From Paenibacillus tengchongensis (lineage in GTDB: Bacteria; Bacillota; Bacilli; Paenibacillales; Paenibacillaceae), in the NCBI RefSeq assembly GCF_008973665.1, contig NZ_WACP01000004.1:248001-312000 (forward strand): DNA of 64,000 nucleotides, given 5' to 3'. Below, piece after piece: positions 8,070-16,875 of this stretch (position 1 is the stretch's first letter; each line of letters opens with the position of its first letter). The notes under the pieces were generated by a model. It was not told where the DNA came from, did not search any database, and worked only from the letters and a program-made list of their open reading frames with translations. A program made the translations under genes and the position numbers.

Positions 8070-8822
8070 ATGACAACGGACAAAACTTCCGCCTACACAG
8101 AGACGGGCGTCAAACCGAAGGAACAATTTGTGCATTCCGTATTTGAAAGCATCGCCGGCAAATATGATCTGATGAACGATATCCTCAGCTTCCGCAGGCA
8201 TAAGGCGTGGCGCAAGTTTACGATGCGGAAGATGGCGATGAAACGCGGTGATACGGCGGTGGATCTGTGCTGCGGTACCTGTGACTGGAGCATTGCCTTA
8301 GCCGAAGCCAGCCAGACCGGCAGTGTCATGGGGCTCGACTTCAGCGCCGGCATGCTGGAGGTGGGCCGGCGCAAGGTGGAAGAGCGGGGGCTGTCAGAGC
8401 GTATCTCCCTGGTGCAGGGCAACGCGATGGAACTGCCTTTCGGCGATAATTCCTTCGACTATGCCACCATCGGCTTCGGGCTGCGCAATGTGCCGGACCC
8501 CGTCCGCGTGCTGAACGAAATGAAGCGGGTGGTAAAGCCCGGCGGGATGGTGGTATGCCTGGAACTGTCGAAACCGATGCGGCAGCCGTTCAAGGGCATC
8601 TATTATTTTTATTTCCGCAGAATGCTGCCGATGCTCGGCAAGCTGTTCGCCCAAAGGTACGAGCAATACAAATGGCTTCCCGAGTCGCTGGCCATGTTCC
8701 CGGACAGAGAACAACTGGCTGCGATATTCCGTGAGACTGGACTGAAGCAAGTGGAGGCCTACCCCTTGACCGGAGGCATCGCGGCATTACATATTGGGTT
8801 CAAGGAGAGCTGTAATGTTTAA
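8070..8822 (+). CDS. menG: Demethylmenaquinone methyltransferase
   Basis: SAM-dependent C-methyltransferase for the last step of menaquinone synthesis (UbiE/MenG family). 250 residues. SAM-binding motif I VDLCCGTCDWSIAL is at about 64-77, the post-motif GLDFSAGMLEVG at about 88, and the UbiE signature GLRNVPDPVRVLNEMKRVVK at about 138-157, followed by PGGMVVCLELSKP. The YDLMNDILSF segment near the N-terminus is also typical. It starts 3 bases after hepS ends and its stop overlaps the next gene by 8 bases, so it is clearly part of the operon. It is shared by the classical and futalosine pathways. Confidence 0.95.
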   Translation: MTTDKTSAYTETGVKPKEQFVHSVFESIAGKYDLMNDILSFRRHKAWRKFTMRKMAMKRGDTAVDLCCGTCDWSIALAEASQTGSVMGLDFSAGMLEVGRRKVEERGLSERISLVQGNAMELPFGDNSFDYATIGFGLRNVPDPVRVLNEMKRVVKPGGMVVCLELSKPMRQPFKGIYYFYFRRMLPMLGKLFAQRYEQYKWLPESLAMFPDREQLAAIFRETGLKQVEAYPLTGGIAALHIGFKESCNV

Positions 8823-9690
8823 AAAAGTCGGGATTTTTCTGCAAATGATCAAGTTTGAGCATACAGTGTTTGCTTTGCCGTTTGCTTTTATGGGAGCGGT
8901 GCTGGGTTCGGTGGTTATGTCGGGAGAGCTTCCAAGCTGGGCGCAAATCGGCTGGATTATTATGGCGATGTTCGGCGCGCGCAGCGCGGCTATGGGCCTT
9001 AACCGGCTGATTGACCGGGTCAGCGATGCCAAGAATCCGCGTACGGCCGGCCGGGCGATTCCGGCAGGGCTGCTCAAGGTCGGCGAAGTCATTATCTTTA
9101 TTGCTGTTTCATTCTTTCTGTTGTTCTGGGCGGCGTTCAATCTGAATCCCCTGTCGGCCAAGCTGCTGCCGATCGCCGTTTTCCTATTGGTCTTTTACTC
9201 CTTTACCAAGCGCTTTACCTGGGCCTGCCATCTGATTCTCGGTCTGACCATCGCACTGGCGCCGCTGGGCGGCTGGGTTGCCGTTACCGGCAATGTGGAC
9301 TGGACCGCCATGGTGTTTTATTTTACCATCGTGTTCTGGACTGCAGGCTTCGATGTGATCTACTCCTGCCAGGATGTCGAGTTTGACGTCAAGGAAGGGC
9401 TCCATTCCATTCCGGCACGCTTTGGGGTGCCGCGCGCGCTGCTCATCGCCAAGGTATTTCACCTGTTAACGGGCATCGGCTTTATTTCACTGCTGTTCAT
9501 GACCGACCTGAGCTGGTGGTATGTGGCCGGTATGATCATCGCTTATATCATTCTTTTTTATGAGCATCATATTGTTTCGCCAAGCGACCTGAGCCGTTTG
9601 CAGACCGCTTTTTTTACCATGAACGGAGTGCTCAGCATTGTGGTATTCTCGTTTACCCTGATTGATCTGGTGGTGCAATTCTACAAATGA
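8815..9690 (+). CDS. mqnP: UbiA-family prenyltransferase of menaquinone synthesis (MqnP-like)
   Basis: Membrane prenyltransferase that attaches the polyprenyl tail to an aromatic ring. 291 residues with seven to nine hydrophobic segments. The first aspartate-rich motif NRLIDRVSDAKNPRTAGRAI (N-x3-D-x3-D) lies at about 62-81 and the second, DVIYSCQDVEFDVKEG, at about 179-194. It is a 4-hydroxybenzoate-polyprenyltransferase-like member rather than MenA. With mqnA and ubiX next to it, the likely substrate is a futalosine-pathway naphthoate (6-carboxy-dihydroxynaphthalene), which is inference. ATG at 8815 follows AAGGAGAG by a suitable gap; the upstream in-frame TTG is rejected. Confidence 0.85.
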   Translation: MFKKVGIFLQMIKFEHTVFALPFAFMGAVLGSVVMSGELPSWAQIGWIIMAMFGARSAAMGLNRLIDRVSDAKNPRTAGRAIPAGLLKVGEVIIFIAVSFFLLFWAAFNLNPLSAKLLPIAVFLLVFYSFTKRFTWACHLILGLTIALAPLGGWVAVTGNVDWTAMVFYFTIVFWTAGFDVIYSCQDVEFDVKEGLHSIPARFGVPRALLIAKVFHLLTGIGFISLLFMTDLSWWYVAGMIIAYIILFYEHHIVSPSDLSRLQTAFFTMNGVLSIVVFSFTLIDLVVQFYK

Positions 9691-10289
9691 CGACGGCAGG
9701 CAAACAGAAATTTGTGGTCGGCATCACCGGGGCAAGCGGCGCTATTTATGGCATCCGGTTAACGGAGACGCTTCTTGCCCTGGGGCATACGGTTCATTTG
9801 GTCGTCAGCCAGGCGGGCTGGCGTGTGTTCAAGGAAGAGCTGGGTTATGCCGTCACTGACCGGGAAGGCTTCTTGAACGAGCAGTTCAAGGGCTATCCCG
9901 GTTCTCTGCTTTATCACCCTGTTCAGGATATCGGGGCTTCCATTGCCAGCGGCTCCTTTCGGACGGCGGGGATGATTATCATGCCTTGCTCCATGGGCAC
10001 ACTGTCTGCTATAGCGCATGGCTCTTCGGATAATCTGATGACACGGGCCGCCGATGTGATGCTGAAGGAAGGGCGGCCGCTGGTGCTGGTGCCGCGCGAG
10101 ACGCCGCTGCATGCCATCCACCTGGAGAACATGCTGAAGCTGTCGAGGCTCGGCGTGAAGCTGATCCCGGCTATGCCGGCGTTCTATCAAGGCCCGACAA
10201 CCATGGACGATCTGGTCAATTTCATGGTAGGCAAGGTCCTGGACAGTCTGAATATTGAACATCAACTATTTCGCAGATGGGGGGAATAA
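9687..10289 (+). CDS. ubiX: UbiX-type flavin prenyltransferase
   Basis: Makes the prenylated FMN cofactor used by UbiD-type decarboxylases. 200 residues with the family signatures VGITGASGAIYGIRL at about 10-24, GSFRTAGMIIMPCSMGTLSAI (shown in part) at about 88-108, NLMTRAADVMLKEGRPLVL and VPRETPLHAIHLENM. ATG at 9687 overlaps the stop of the UbiA-family gene by 4 bases (ATGA). In futalosine pathways a UbiX/UbiD-like pair decarboxylates the prenylated naphthoate; the UbiD partner is not in this window. Confidence 0.93.
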   Translation: MTTAGKQKFVVGITGASGAIYGIRLTETLLALGHTVHLVVSQAGWRVFKEELGYAVTDREGFLNEQFKGYPGSLLYHPVQDIGASIASGSFRTAGMIIMPCSMGTLSAIAHGSSDNLMTRAADVMLKEGRPLVLVPRETPLHAIHLENMLKLSRLGVKLIPAMPAFYQGPTTMDDLVNFMVGKVLDSLNIEHQLFRRWGE

Positions 10290-10290
10290 G

Positions 10291-11151
10291 ATGCAGCATA
10301 CAGAGCCAACCGTTATCGGCAAAATCAGTTACACAAACTCCTGGCCGGTCTTTCACCATTTCCGCCCCGCTGAGCTTGACATTCCCGCAGCCATGGTCAG
10401 TGAAGTACCGGCAGTGCTGAACCGGGGGATGGCGGAAGGCACGATTCACATCGGTGCCCTTTCGTCCTTCGCCTATGCGGCGTCAAGCGACAAACTGCTC
10501 TTGCTGCCGGATTTATCCGTCAGTGCCGACGGCAGGGTGAACTCCATCCTGCTGTTCTCCAGGGTACCTGTTGAGAGCATCGGCGGCAGCCGGATTGCGG
10601 TGACGAACACCTCGGCGACTTCGGTCAATCTGCTCAAGATTATTATGGAGAAAGCCTTCGGCGCCAAACCCGAATATATCAGCGCCGATCCCGATCTGGA
10701 CGACATGATGGAGCAAGCGGACGCCTGCCTGCTGATCGGAGATCACGCCATCCGCGCCTCCTGGCTGGAGCATGGTTATATCGTAACTGACCTGGGCCAG
10801 CTCTGGAAGGAGTGGACCGGCAGCAGTATGACCTTTGCCGTCTGGGCGGTGAACCGGGAAGCGGCCAATGAGCGGCCGGGTGAGCTTGCATTCATCGCCA
10901 AAGCGCTGATCCGCAGCAAGGAACGCGGGGTAGCCGAGCTTGCGCCCATTGTCCGTGCAGCTTGTTCGGAAGTAGGCGGTACAGCCGCTTACTGGGAGGA
11001 CTACTTCCGCAATTTATGTTACGAATTTGGGGAAAGGCAGCAGGAGGGCCTCAGTCTCTATTTCCGCTATGCCTATGAACTTGGTCTGCTGCCGCGGGAA
11101 GTCAAGCTGGAGCTTTGGGAAAGTAATCTGCTGACACGGGTGAACGAATGA
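10291..11151 (+). CDS. mqnA: Chorismate dehydratase MqnA (futalosine pathway)
   Basis: First committed enzyme of the futalosine route to menaquinone, converting chorismate to 3-[(1-carboxyvinyl)oxy]benzoate. The 286-residue protein has the periplasmic-binding-like fold of the MqnA/MqnD family, with IGKISYTNSWPVFHHF at the N-terminus, the GALSSFAYA segment at about 55, RIAVTNTSATSVNLLKI near 105-121 and DACLLIGDHAIR near 143. The start is ATG at 10291 behind GGGGGAATAAG; the frame is open upstream into ubiX. Its presence indicates that this organism makes menaquinone by the futalosine pathway. It overlaps hepT by 4 bases. Confidence 0.92.
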   Translation: MQHTEPTVIGKISYTNSWPVFHHFRPAELDIPAAMVSEVPAVLNRGMAEGTIHIGALSSFAYAASSDKLLLLPDLSVSADGRVNSILLFSRVPVESIGGSRIAVTNTSATSVNLLKIIMEKAFGAKPEYISADPDLDDMMEQADACLLIGDHAIRASWLEHGYIVTDLGQLWKEWTGSSMTFAVWAVNREAANERPGELAFIAKALIRSKERGVAELAPIVRAACSEVGGTAAYWEDYFRNLCYEFGERQQEGLSLYFRYAYELGLLPREVKLELWESNLLTRVNE

Positions 11152-12116
11152 AACGAATGCAAATGTTCGGGCTACTGAGCAAGGATATGGACCGGATTGA
11201 ACAAGATTTGTACCGCAGCGTGGAAGGCGGGGATGGTCTGCTGACCGAGACCTCGCTGCATCTGCTTAAGGCCGGCGGGAAGCGTCTGCGCCCGGTGTTC
11301 GTGCTGATGGGCGGCAAATTCGGACAATATGACCTGGAGAAGCTGAAGCGGGTGGCGATTCCGCTCGAGCTGATCCACAGCGCTTCGCTGGTGCATGACG
11401 ATGTTATCGACGACGCTGAGCTGCGGCGGGGCGAGCCGACCGTCAAGGCCAAATGGGATGACAAAATCGCCATGTATACCGGGGATTATATTTATGCCAA
11501 GGCGCTGGTGATGATTGCCGAGCTGGAGAATCCGCGTATTCACCAGATTCTGTCCAAGGCGATGGTGGAGATGTCGATCGGCGAAATGGAGCAGATCCGC
11601 GATTTCTTCAATACGGATCAGAGTGTGCGACATTATCTGCGGCGCATCCGCCGTAAGACGGCGCTGCTGATCGCCATCAGCTGCCAGCTCGGCGCGCTTG
11701 CAGCCGATGCGGAAGCAGAGACGGCGCGGCTGCTGTACAATTACGGGTATAACGTGGGGATGGCGTTCCAGATCCGCGACGACCTGCTGGACCTGTCCGG
11801 CACGGAGAAGCAGATCGGCAAGCCTCCGGGCAGCGATATGCGGCAGGGGAACATTACCCTGCCGGTGATTTACTCGCTGGAGGATGAGCGTCTGCGCCGC
11901 CGGCTGCTGGAAGAGCTAGCGCTTGTCCGCGACGGGGCAAGCGGAGGCGCACGGGCCATCGAATTAATTCTCTCCGGCGACGGCATCGCCCGGGCGGAAG
12001 CGCTGTCCGCCCGGTATATCGACAAAGCGCTGCATGCGCTGGAGCAGCTGCCGCAGAACCGGATGAAGCGCAATTTGCGCGAGATCGCTTTTTTTGTAAC
12101 CGGCCGGGCTTATTAA
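11148..12116 (+). CDS. hepT: Heptaprenyl diphosphate synthase component II
   Basis: Catalytic subunit of the heptaprenyl diphosphate synthase, a trans-prenyltransferase. 322 residues. The first aspartate-rich motif is LVHDDVIDDAELRRGEPT at about 84-101 (DDxxD), preceded by KAGGKRLRPVFVL; the second is QIRDDLLD at about 207-214 followed by the KQIGKP segment. ATG at 11148 overlaps the mqnA stop (ATGA). It closes the quinone operon; HepS at 7197 is its partner. The order hepS-menG-hepT is conserved in Bacillus, but here three futalosine-pathway genes have been placed between menG and hepT. Confidence 0.95.
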   Translation: MKRMQMFGLLSKDMDRIEQDLYRSVEGGDGLLTETSLHLLKAGGKRLRPVFVLMGGKFGQYDLEKLKRVAIPLELIHSASLVHDDVIDDAELRRGEPTVKAKWDDKIAMYTGDYIYAKALVMIAELENPRIHQILSKAMVEMSIGEMEQIRDFFNTDQSVRHYLRRIRRKTALLIAISCQLGALAADAEAETARLLYNYGYNVGMAFQIRDDLLDLSGTEKQIGKPPGSDMRQGNITLPVIYSLEDERLRRRLLEELALVRDGASGGARAIELILSGDGIARAEALSARYIDKALHALEQLPQNRMKRNLREIAFFVTGRAY

Positions 12117-12142
12117 TATAGGGAATTCTTCAAGGTTACGCG

Positions 12143-12171
12143 TTCACAGGCGGCCAGGTTTCTGGTAAGAT
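12143..12171 (+). promoter_or_regulatory. Candidate sigma-A promoter of ndk
   Basis: TTCACA (12143-12148), 17-bp spacer, TAAGAT (12166-12171), 44 bases upstream of the ndk start. Confidence 0.45.
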
Positions 12172-12214
12172 CAGAAAATAATCATCCTGAATCAGGGAAA
12201 GTGGAGTGTGACGA

Positions 12215-12658
12215 ATGGAAAAAACGTATCTGATGATCAAGCCTGACGGTGTTCAGCGCGGATTGATCGGGCGTATTGTCGCCCGCCTCGAGGACAAAGG
12301 ATTTAAGCTGGTCGGCGCCAAGCTGATTCAGGTAACCGAGGAACAAGCCAAGAAGCATTATGCCGAGCATGAAGGTAAAAATTTCTTTCCGGAGCTGGTC
12401 GGTTTCATAACTTCCGGTCCAGTGTTCGCTATGGTTTGGGAAGGCGATGACGTCGTTGCGCTTACGCGGCTTCTCATCGGTAAGACCAAGGTGGGAGAAG
12501 CCCTGCCGGGCACGATCCGCGGCGACTTTGCCAGTCACACACCGCTTAATCTGATCCACGGCTCGGATTCGCCGGAAAGCGCGGAACGCGAAATTGCCAA
12601 CTTCTTCGCTCCAGATGAATTGTGCCAATACAACAAAGACATCGCAGCCTGGATGTAA
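12215..12658 (+). CDS. ndk: Nucleoside diphosphate kinase
   Basis: Transfers the gamma phosphate from ATP to nucleoside diphosphates through a phosphohistidine. 147 residues. The N-terminus [18 protein letters not shown], the GTIRGDFA segment and the active-site [16 protein letters not shown] (His at about 115) are all canonical. The ATG at 12215 follows GGAGTG. It lies between hepT and cheR as in B. subtilis. Confidence 0.97.
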   Translation: MEKTYLMIKPDGVQRGLIGRIVARLEDKGFKLVGAKLIQVTEEQAKKHYAEHEGKNFFPELVGFITSGPVFAMVWEGDDVVALTRLLIGKTKVGEALPGTIRGDFASHTPLNLIHGSDSPESAEREIANFFAPDELCQYNKDIAAWM

Positions 12659-12684
12659 GTCCACGGCGGGAAGCAGGGGGATTT

Positions 12685-13485
12685 ATGGCTGATCGTGAAC
12701 CGATTGCAGCACCGGACCCGGATTATGCCGGGTTTATACACAATATCAAACAGAGCACCGGCATTGACCTGGCGCAGTACAAGGAAGCGCAGATGAAGCG
12801 GCGGCTTACCACGCTGCGTATGAAGAACGGGTATCATTCCTTTACTGAGTTTTATGCGGCGATGATGAAGGACAAAGCGCTCTTCTATGAGTTTCTTGAC
12901 CGGATGACCATCAATGTCTCGGAATTCTGGCGCAACCCGAACCGCTGGGAAGTGCTGCGCGACACCATCCTGCCGGAGCTGACGAAGAGCGGCCGCCGGC
13001 TGAAGCTGTGGAGCGCCGCCTGCTCTACAGGAGAAGAGCCGTACACGCTGGCGATGATTCTCGCGGACAAGAACCTGCTGGCCCAGACCGGTATTCTCGC
13101 AACCGATATTGATGACGGGGCGCTGGCCAAAGCGAAGCAGGGGCTTTATCTGGAGCGTTCGCTCAAGGATGTGCCGAAGGATGTCGCCGCCCGTTATTTT
13201 GCTCCGGAGGGACCGGTGTTCAAAGTCAGCGAATCACTGAAGAAGAACATTGATTTCCGCAAGCAGAACCTGCTGCTTGACAAGTTCGACGAAGGCTTCG
13301 ACCTCATCATTTGCCGCAATGTTATGATCTATTTTACCGAAGAAGCCAAGAACAAGCTTTACCACAAGTTCTCTGCGAGCCTGCGCCCGGGAGGATATCT
13401 GTTCGTAGGCAGCACGGAGCAGATATTTACCCCGGCGCAATACGGCTTCGAATCGACGGAGACTTTCTTTTACCGGAAGAAATAA
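12685..13485 (+). CDS. cheR: Chemoreceptor glutamate methyltransferase CheR
   Basis: SAM-dependent methyltransferase that methylates glutamates on chemotaxis receptors. 266 residues. The N-terminal helical domain (GIDLAQYKEAQMKRRL, about 23-38) precedes the Rossmann-like domain with LWSAACSTGEEPYTLAM at about 109-125, ATDIDDGALAKAKQG near 140 and the CheR hallmark LIICRNVMIYF at about 210-220. ATG at 12685 follows AGCAGGGGG; the upstream open frame belongs to ndk's 3' region. Its place between ndk and aroC is the same as in B. subtilis, away from the main chemotaxis operon. Confidence 0.95.
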   Translation: MADREPIAAPDPDYAGFIHNIKQSTGIDLAQYKEAQMKRRLTTLRMKNGYHSFTEFYAAMMKDKALFYEFLDRMTINVSEFWRNPNRWEVLRDTILPELTKSGRRLKLWSAACSTGEEPYTLAMILADKNLLAQTGILATDIDDGALAKAKQGLYLERSLKDVPKDVAARYFAPEGPVFKVSESLKKNIDFRKQNLLLDKFDEGFDLIICRNVMIYFTEEAKNKLYHKFSASLRPGGYLFVGSTEQIFTPAQYGFESTETFFYRKK

Positions 13486-13593
13486 ACCGGGCCTCCCGGC
13501 GGGCTGCCGCCCGGATGCGTATACTTTTCTGCCGTTACAGCGATAATGGGAATAGAACAAGTATGTCATCCATGCGAAAGGTTGTTATTTCCG

Positions 13594-13755
13594 ATGGACA
13601 AAAGCAAGGTCATTACCGCATACCGGCGCGGTTTTGTTACCTTCCGCGAATGCGTGCAGATTCTAGGCATCGGTGAGCCGGAGCTGAGAAGCCTGCTTGA
13701 GCTTGCGGAGTGCAAGGCCAGCGATGAGGCGCGGAGCGCACGATCTGGCAGCTGA
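13594..13755 (+). CDS. Small protein of unknown function, possible helix-turn-helix
   Basis: 53 residues starting MDKSKVITAYRRGFVTFREC. The pattern YRRGFVTFRECVQILGI-x-EPELRSLL looks like one compact helical unit, with a helix-turn-helix flavour (a two-helix stretch with a glycine turn). I do not recognise a family. ATG at 13594 lies 12 bases after GAAAGG. It is between cheR and the aroC promoter and is followed by a strong terminator, which supports it being the last gene of the ndk-cheR unit. Shortness keeps confidence moderate. Confidence 0.5.
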   Translation: MDKSKVITAYRRGFVTFRECVQILGIGEPELRSLLELAECKASDEARSARSGS

Positions 13756-13781
13756 ATGCGGAAGCACTGTGAGGCAACCCG

Positions 13782-13830
13782 GCAGTGCCGCCTTACTCGA
13801 AAGAGTCTGGGCGGCGCTGCTTTTTATTTT
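13782..13830 (+). terminator. Strong intrinsic terminator before aroC
   Basis: GCAGTGCCGCC (13782-13792) pairs with GGCGGCGCTGC (13810-13820; one G-T wobble), followed by TTTTTATTTT. Confidence 0.9.
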
Positions 13831-13862
13831 AAGCGGATAAACTGCTCGGAATAGGCCCTTTC

Positions 13863-13892
13863 TTGTCAAAAGACGGCTCCCTATACTATAAT
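13863..13892 (+). promoter_or_regulatory. Sigma-A promoter of the aroC-aroB-aroH operon
   Basis: TTGTCA (13863-13868), 18-bp spacer, perfect TATAAT (13887-13892), 61 bases upstream of the aroC start. It starts the aromatic supraoperon right after a strong terminator. Confidence 0.75.
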
Positions 13893-13952
13893 GAGCAAAG
13901 AGTTTTACATTTTAGCGGTTTACAGTTTGAAAGTGTGAAGGGGGAACGCAGC

Positions 13953-15122
13953 ATGAGTTTACGCTATTTGACGGCGGGGGAAACGCACGGCCCCCAGCTT
14001 ACAGCTATTATTGAAGGATTGCCCAGCAATCTGACCCTTGATTTCGAAGCGCTTAATTTTCAATTGCAGCGCCGGCAGAAGGGCTACGGCCGCGGCCGCC
14101 GGATGCAGATCGAGAAAGATACAGCCCAGATCGTCGGCGGAGTCCGCCACGGCTATACCACAGGTGCTCCTGTAGCCCTGGTGGTTGAGAATAACGACTG
14201 GACGCACTGGAGAAATATTATGAACATCGAGCCGGTTCCGGGCAGCGACGAGGAACGCAGACGGGTCAACCGCCCGCGGCCGGGTCATGCCGATCTGAAC
14301 GGCGGGCTGAAATACAATCTGACGGATCTGCGTAATGTGCTGGAACGCTCCAGCGCCCGTGAAACGGCTGCGCGAGTGGCTGTAGGCGCGGTAGCCCGGC
14401 AGCTGCTCGCAGCATTCGGCGTCAAGATTGCGGGCCAGGTGATCCGGATCGGGGAGATTGAAGCTCCGGCCAATGATCTGCCGCTCGACGAATTGATTAA
14501 GCTTACGGAAGAATCCTCCGTGCGCGTGGTGGATAAAGAGACCGAGCGCCAGATGGAAGCTTACATAGACAAGATCAAGGAGGAAGGCGACTCCATCGGC
14601 GGCATTGTGGAATGTATCGTGGAAGGACTGCCGATCGGCCTTGGCAGCCATGTGCAATCGGATCGCAAGCTGGATGGAGCCATCGCCGGTGCGGTCATGT
14701 CGATCAACGCCTTCAAGGGTGTGGAGATCGGTATCGGCTTTGAAGCCGGCAGGCTGCGCGGCTCGCAGGTTCACGATGAGATTATGTATGATGCGCCCCG
14801 CGGATACTACCGGGCCAGCAACCGCCTGGGCGGCTTCGAAGGCGGCATGACCAACGGAATGCCGGTCGTCGTACGCGGCGTCATGAAGCCGATTCCTACG
14901 CTGTACAAACCGCTGCAAAGCGTTGATATCGATACGAAGGAACCGTTTACCGCACAGGTGGAGCGCTCCGACGCCTGCGCCGTTCCGGCAGCCTGTGTCG
15001 TGCTGGAGAATGTGGTCGCCTGGGAGATCGCCAAGGCATTCCTCGACAAATTCGGCGGTGATTCCATGGACGAGATCAGGGCCAATTACAATAACTACCT
15101 GGCCCAGTTGGAGAGCTACTAA
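13953..15122 (+). CDS. aroC: Chorismate synthase
   Basis: Converts 5-enolpyruvylshikimate-3-phosphate to chorismate using reduced FMN (called aroF in B. subtilis). 389 residues. It begins [20 protein letters not shown], and has the family segments [11 protein letters not shown] at about 45-55, [17 protein letters not shown] near 107-123 and [17 protein letters not shown] near 135-151. The start is ATG at 13953, after AAGGGGG; the open frame upstream covers the promoter and is not coding. It is the first gene of the aroC-aroB-aroH set that supplies chorismate for the downstream trp operon and also for MqnA. Confidence 0.97.
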   Translation: MSLRYLTAGETHGPQLTAIIEGLPSNLTLDFEALNFQLQRRQKGYGRGRRMQIEKDTAQIVGGVRHGYTTGAPVALVVENNDWTHWRNIMNIEPVPGSDEERRRVNRPRPGHADLNGGLKYNLTDLRNVLERSSARETAARVAVGAVARQLLAAFGVKIAGQVIRIGEIEAPANDLPLDELIKLTEESSVRVVDKETERQMEAYIDKIKEEGDSIGGIVECIVEGLPIGLGSHVQSDRKLDGAIAGAVMSINAFKGVEIGIGFEAGRLRGSQVHDEIMYDAPRGYYRASNRLGGFEGGMTNGMPVVVRGVMKPIPTLYKPLQSVDIDTKEPFTAQVERSDACAVPAACVVLENVVAWEIAKAFLDKFGGDSMDEIRANYNNYLAQLESY

Positions 15123-16228
15123 TGACGCGCAGCATTACAGTGGAGCTGGGAGAGCGCTCTTATCCGATTCTGATCGGCAGTGGGCTGCTGCAGCAGATCG
15201 GCGGGCTGTGCCGCGAAGTGGGTTATCCGCAGCGCAGCCCGCTGCTGGTCGTCAGCGACAGTGAGGTGGCGCCGCTGTATTTGGCGGCCGTGGAAGCTTC
15301 GCTTACGGCGGCAGGGTATACCGTCGTCAGCCATGTATTTCCTTCCGGCGAAGCCTCCAAATCGCTCACCGTCTATGAAGAAGTGATGACTACCGCCATT
15401 CAGGGCGGCCTGGACCGCCGCTCGGCGGTACTGGCTCTCGGCGGCGGTGTCGTGGGCGATCTGGCCGGCTTCGTGGCGGCTACCTATATGCGCGGGATTG
15501 GTTTTGTACAGATTCCGACCACGATTCTGGCCCATGACAGCAGTGTGGGCGGCAAGGTTGCGGTGAACCATCCGCTGGCCAAGAATATGGTCGGTGCGTT
15601 CTACCAGCCGTCGCTGGTGCTGTATGATCTTGATACGCTGCAGTCGCTTCCGCCGCGCCAGGTGGCTTCGGGCCTTGCCGAGGTTGTGAAGCACGGTCTG
15701 ATCCTGGACCGGGAATTTGCCTACTGGTGCCTGGAGCATGCTGCAGAATTGCTGGCACTGCAGCCTGAAGCGCTGGGCTATGCGCTGGAGCGCGGTTGCG
15801 CCATCAAGGCGGCCGTGGTAGCGGGCGATGAGCGGGAGCATGGCCAGCGGGCCATCCTGAACTTAGGGCATACGATCGGACATGCCATTGAAGCGGTCGG
15901 CGGCTATGGCGCATTTCTGCACGGAGAGGCGATTGCCATCGGGATGGCGGGCTCAGCGCTTTTGGCTGCCAGACTCGGACGGGACCAGGCAATCTACACG
16001 GACACCGTCGCCATGCTGACTGCGCTGGGGCTGCCGGTAAGGCTGCCCGTGGAGTATACCGAAGAAGCGCTTATGGAAGCGATGATGCATGACAAGAAGT
16101 TCAAGGAAGGCCAAATGACCTTTATTGTACCGGATTCCATCGGTGCCGTCAGCATTGTTGACGATATAAGGCAGGAGGATGTGCGGGGAGTTATCGCACA
16201 GCTCCAGAAGGAGGGAAGCCCATGGTAA
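15122..16228 (+). CDS. aroB: 3-dehydroquinate synthase
   Basis: NAD-dependent second enzyme of the shikimate pathway, converting DAHP to 3-dehydroquinate. 368 residues. Conserved stretches are the SGEASKS segment at about 76-82, LGGGVVGDLAGFVAATYMRG at about 102-121, the PTTILAHDSSVGGKVAVN loop, VVKHGLILD near 186 and the metal ligand region LNLGHTIGHAIEA at about 246. It starts on ATG 15122, sharing one base with the aroC stop (TAATG), so translation is coupled. Confidence 0.97.
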   Translation: MTRSITVELGERSYPILIGSGLLQQIGGLCREVGYPQRSPLLVVSDSEVAPLYLAAVEASLTAAGYTVVSHVFPSGEASKSLTVYEEVMTTAIQGGLDRRSAVLALGGGVVGDLAGFVAATYMRGIGFVQIPTTILAHDSSVGGKVAVNHPLAKNMVGAFYQPSLVLYDLDTLQSLPPRQVASGLAEVVKHGLILDREFAYWCLEHAAELLALQPEALGYALERGCAIKAAVVAGDEREHGQRAILNLGHTIGHAIEAVGGYGAFLHGEAIAIGMAGSALLAARLGRDQAIYTDTVAMLTALGLPVRLPVEYTEEALMEAMMHDKKFKEGQMTFIVPDSIGAVSIVDDIRQEDVRGVIAQLQKEGSPW

Positions 16229-16590
16229 CCCGGGGGATTCGCGGTGCAACAACCGTTGTGAACAATGAGGAACAGGAGATTTTGCGGGAAACCGTCGAGC
16301 TGCTGCGGGAACTGGTAAAGCGCAATGAGCTTGTAGCTGAAGATATCTGCAGCGTGTGGATAACACTCACGACCGATCTGGATGCAGCATTTCCTGCACG
16401 GGCGATCCGTGAACTCGAAGGCTGGGAGCTGGTGCCGCTGATGTGCGCCATCGAGGTTCCGGTTAAAGGCAGCCTGCCGCGCTGCATCCGTCTGATGATT
16501 CATGTCAACACGGAGAAATCACAGAAGGACATCCGCCATGTCTATATGAACGAAGCCCAGAAGCTGCGACCCGATCTGTCGCAGACCTGA
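16222..16590 (+). CDS. aroH: Chorismate mutase AroH
   Basis: Monofunctional trimeric chorismate mutase, converting chorismate to prephenate for phenylalanine and tyrosine. 122 residues, the AroH type of B. subtilis: VTRGIRGATTVVNNEEQEIL at the start, the TTDLDAAFPARAIR segment at about 52-65 and PLMCAIEVPVKGSLPRCIR near 72-90. It overlaps aroB by 7 bases behind AAGGAGGG. It is the last gene before the trp leader. Confidence 0.97.
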   Translation: MVTRGIRGATTVVNNEEQEILRETVELLRELVKRNELVAEDICSVWITLTTDLDAAFPARAIRELEGWELVPLMCAIEVPVKGSLPRCIRLMIHVNTEKSQKDIRHVYMNEAQKLRPDLSQT

Positions 16591-16611
16591 AACAATATTG
16601 CTGTAAGAGGG

Positions 16612-16641
16612 TTGCCAATTACCGCAAGGATCATGTATAGT
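16612..16641 (+). promoter_or_regulatory. trp operon promoter
   Basis: TTGCCA (16612-16617), 18-bp spacer, TATAGT (16636-16641). The predicted start, near 16648, puts the GAG/UAG triplets at the very 5' end of the leader transcript, as in B. subtilis; the first UAG (16647-16649) may be cut by the start site. Readthrough from aroH is also likely because no terminator precedes it. Confidence 0.6.
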
Positions 16642-16646
16642 GAACT

Positions 16647-16711
16647 TAGCCGAGGAAGTATGAGTTTAGTTAGTTGAGATGAGTATAGCTGAGAAGAAGA
16701 GTGCAGAAGAG
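16647..16711 (+). promoter_or_regulatory. TRAP binding site: eleven GAG/UAG triplets in the trp leader
   Basis: Seven GAG and four TAG triplets lie at 16647, 16652, 16662, 16667, 16671, 16676, 16681, 16686, 16691, 16699 and 16709. The core of seven (16662-16693) is spaced by 1-2 nt, as TRAP needs, while the outer ones are spaced by 2, 5 or 7 nt. Another TAG-ct-GAG lies at 16744-16751. The number and the GAG/UAG mix are the same as in the B. subtilis trp leader, and the TRAP gene mtrB is in this window. Binding of tryptophan-loaded TRAP here would favour the terminator at 16876. Confidence 0.88.
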
Positions 16712-16875
16712 CAGTTTGAACAACAGGTTTATTTGGCCTATTTTAGCTGAGATATATGGGTTGAAGCAGTGCATTGTATTTGTGCTACCCTTCTATCTGC
16801 TGCTGGAGTATCGTGCCGGTGAACGGCTGTGTTTGCCTGTCTGCGCCGGAATCACACATACTTATGAAACCAACC

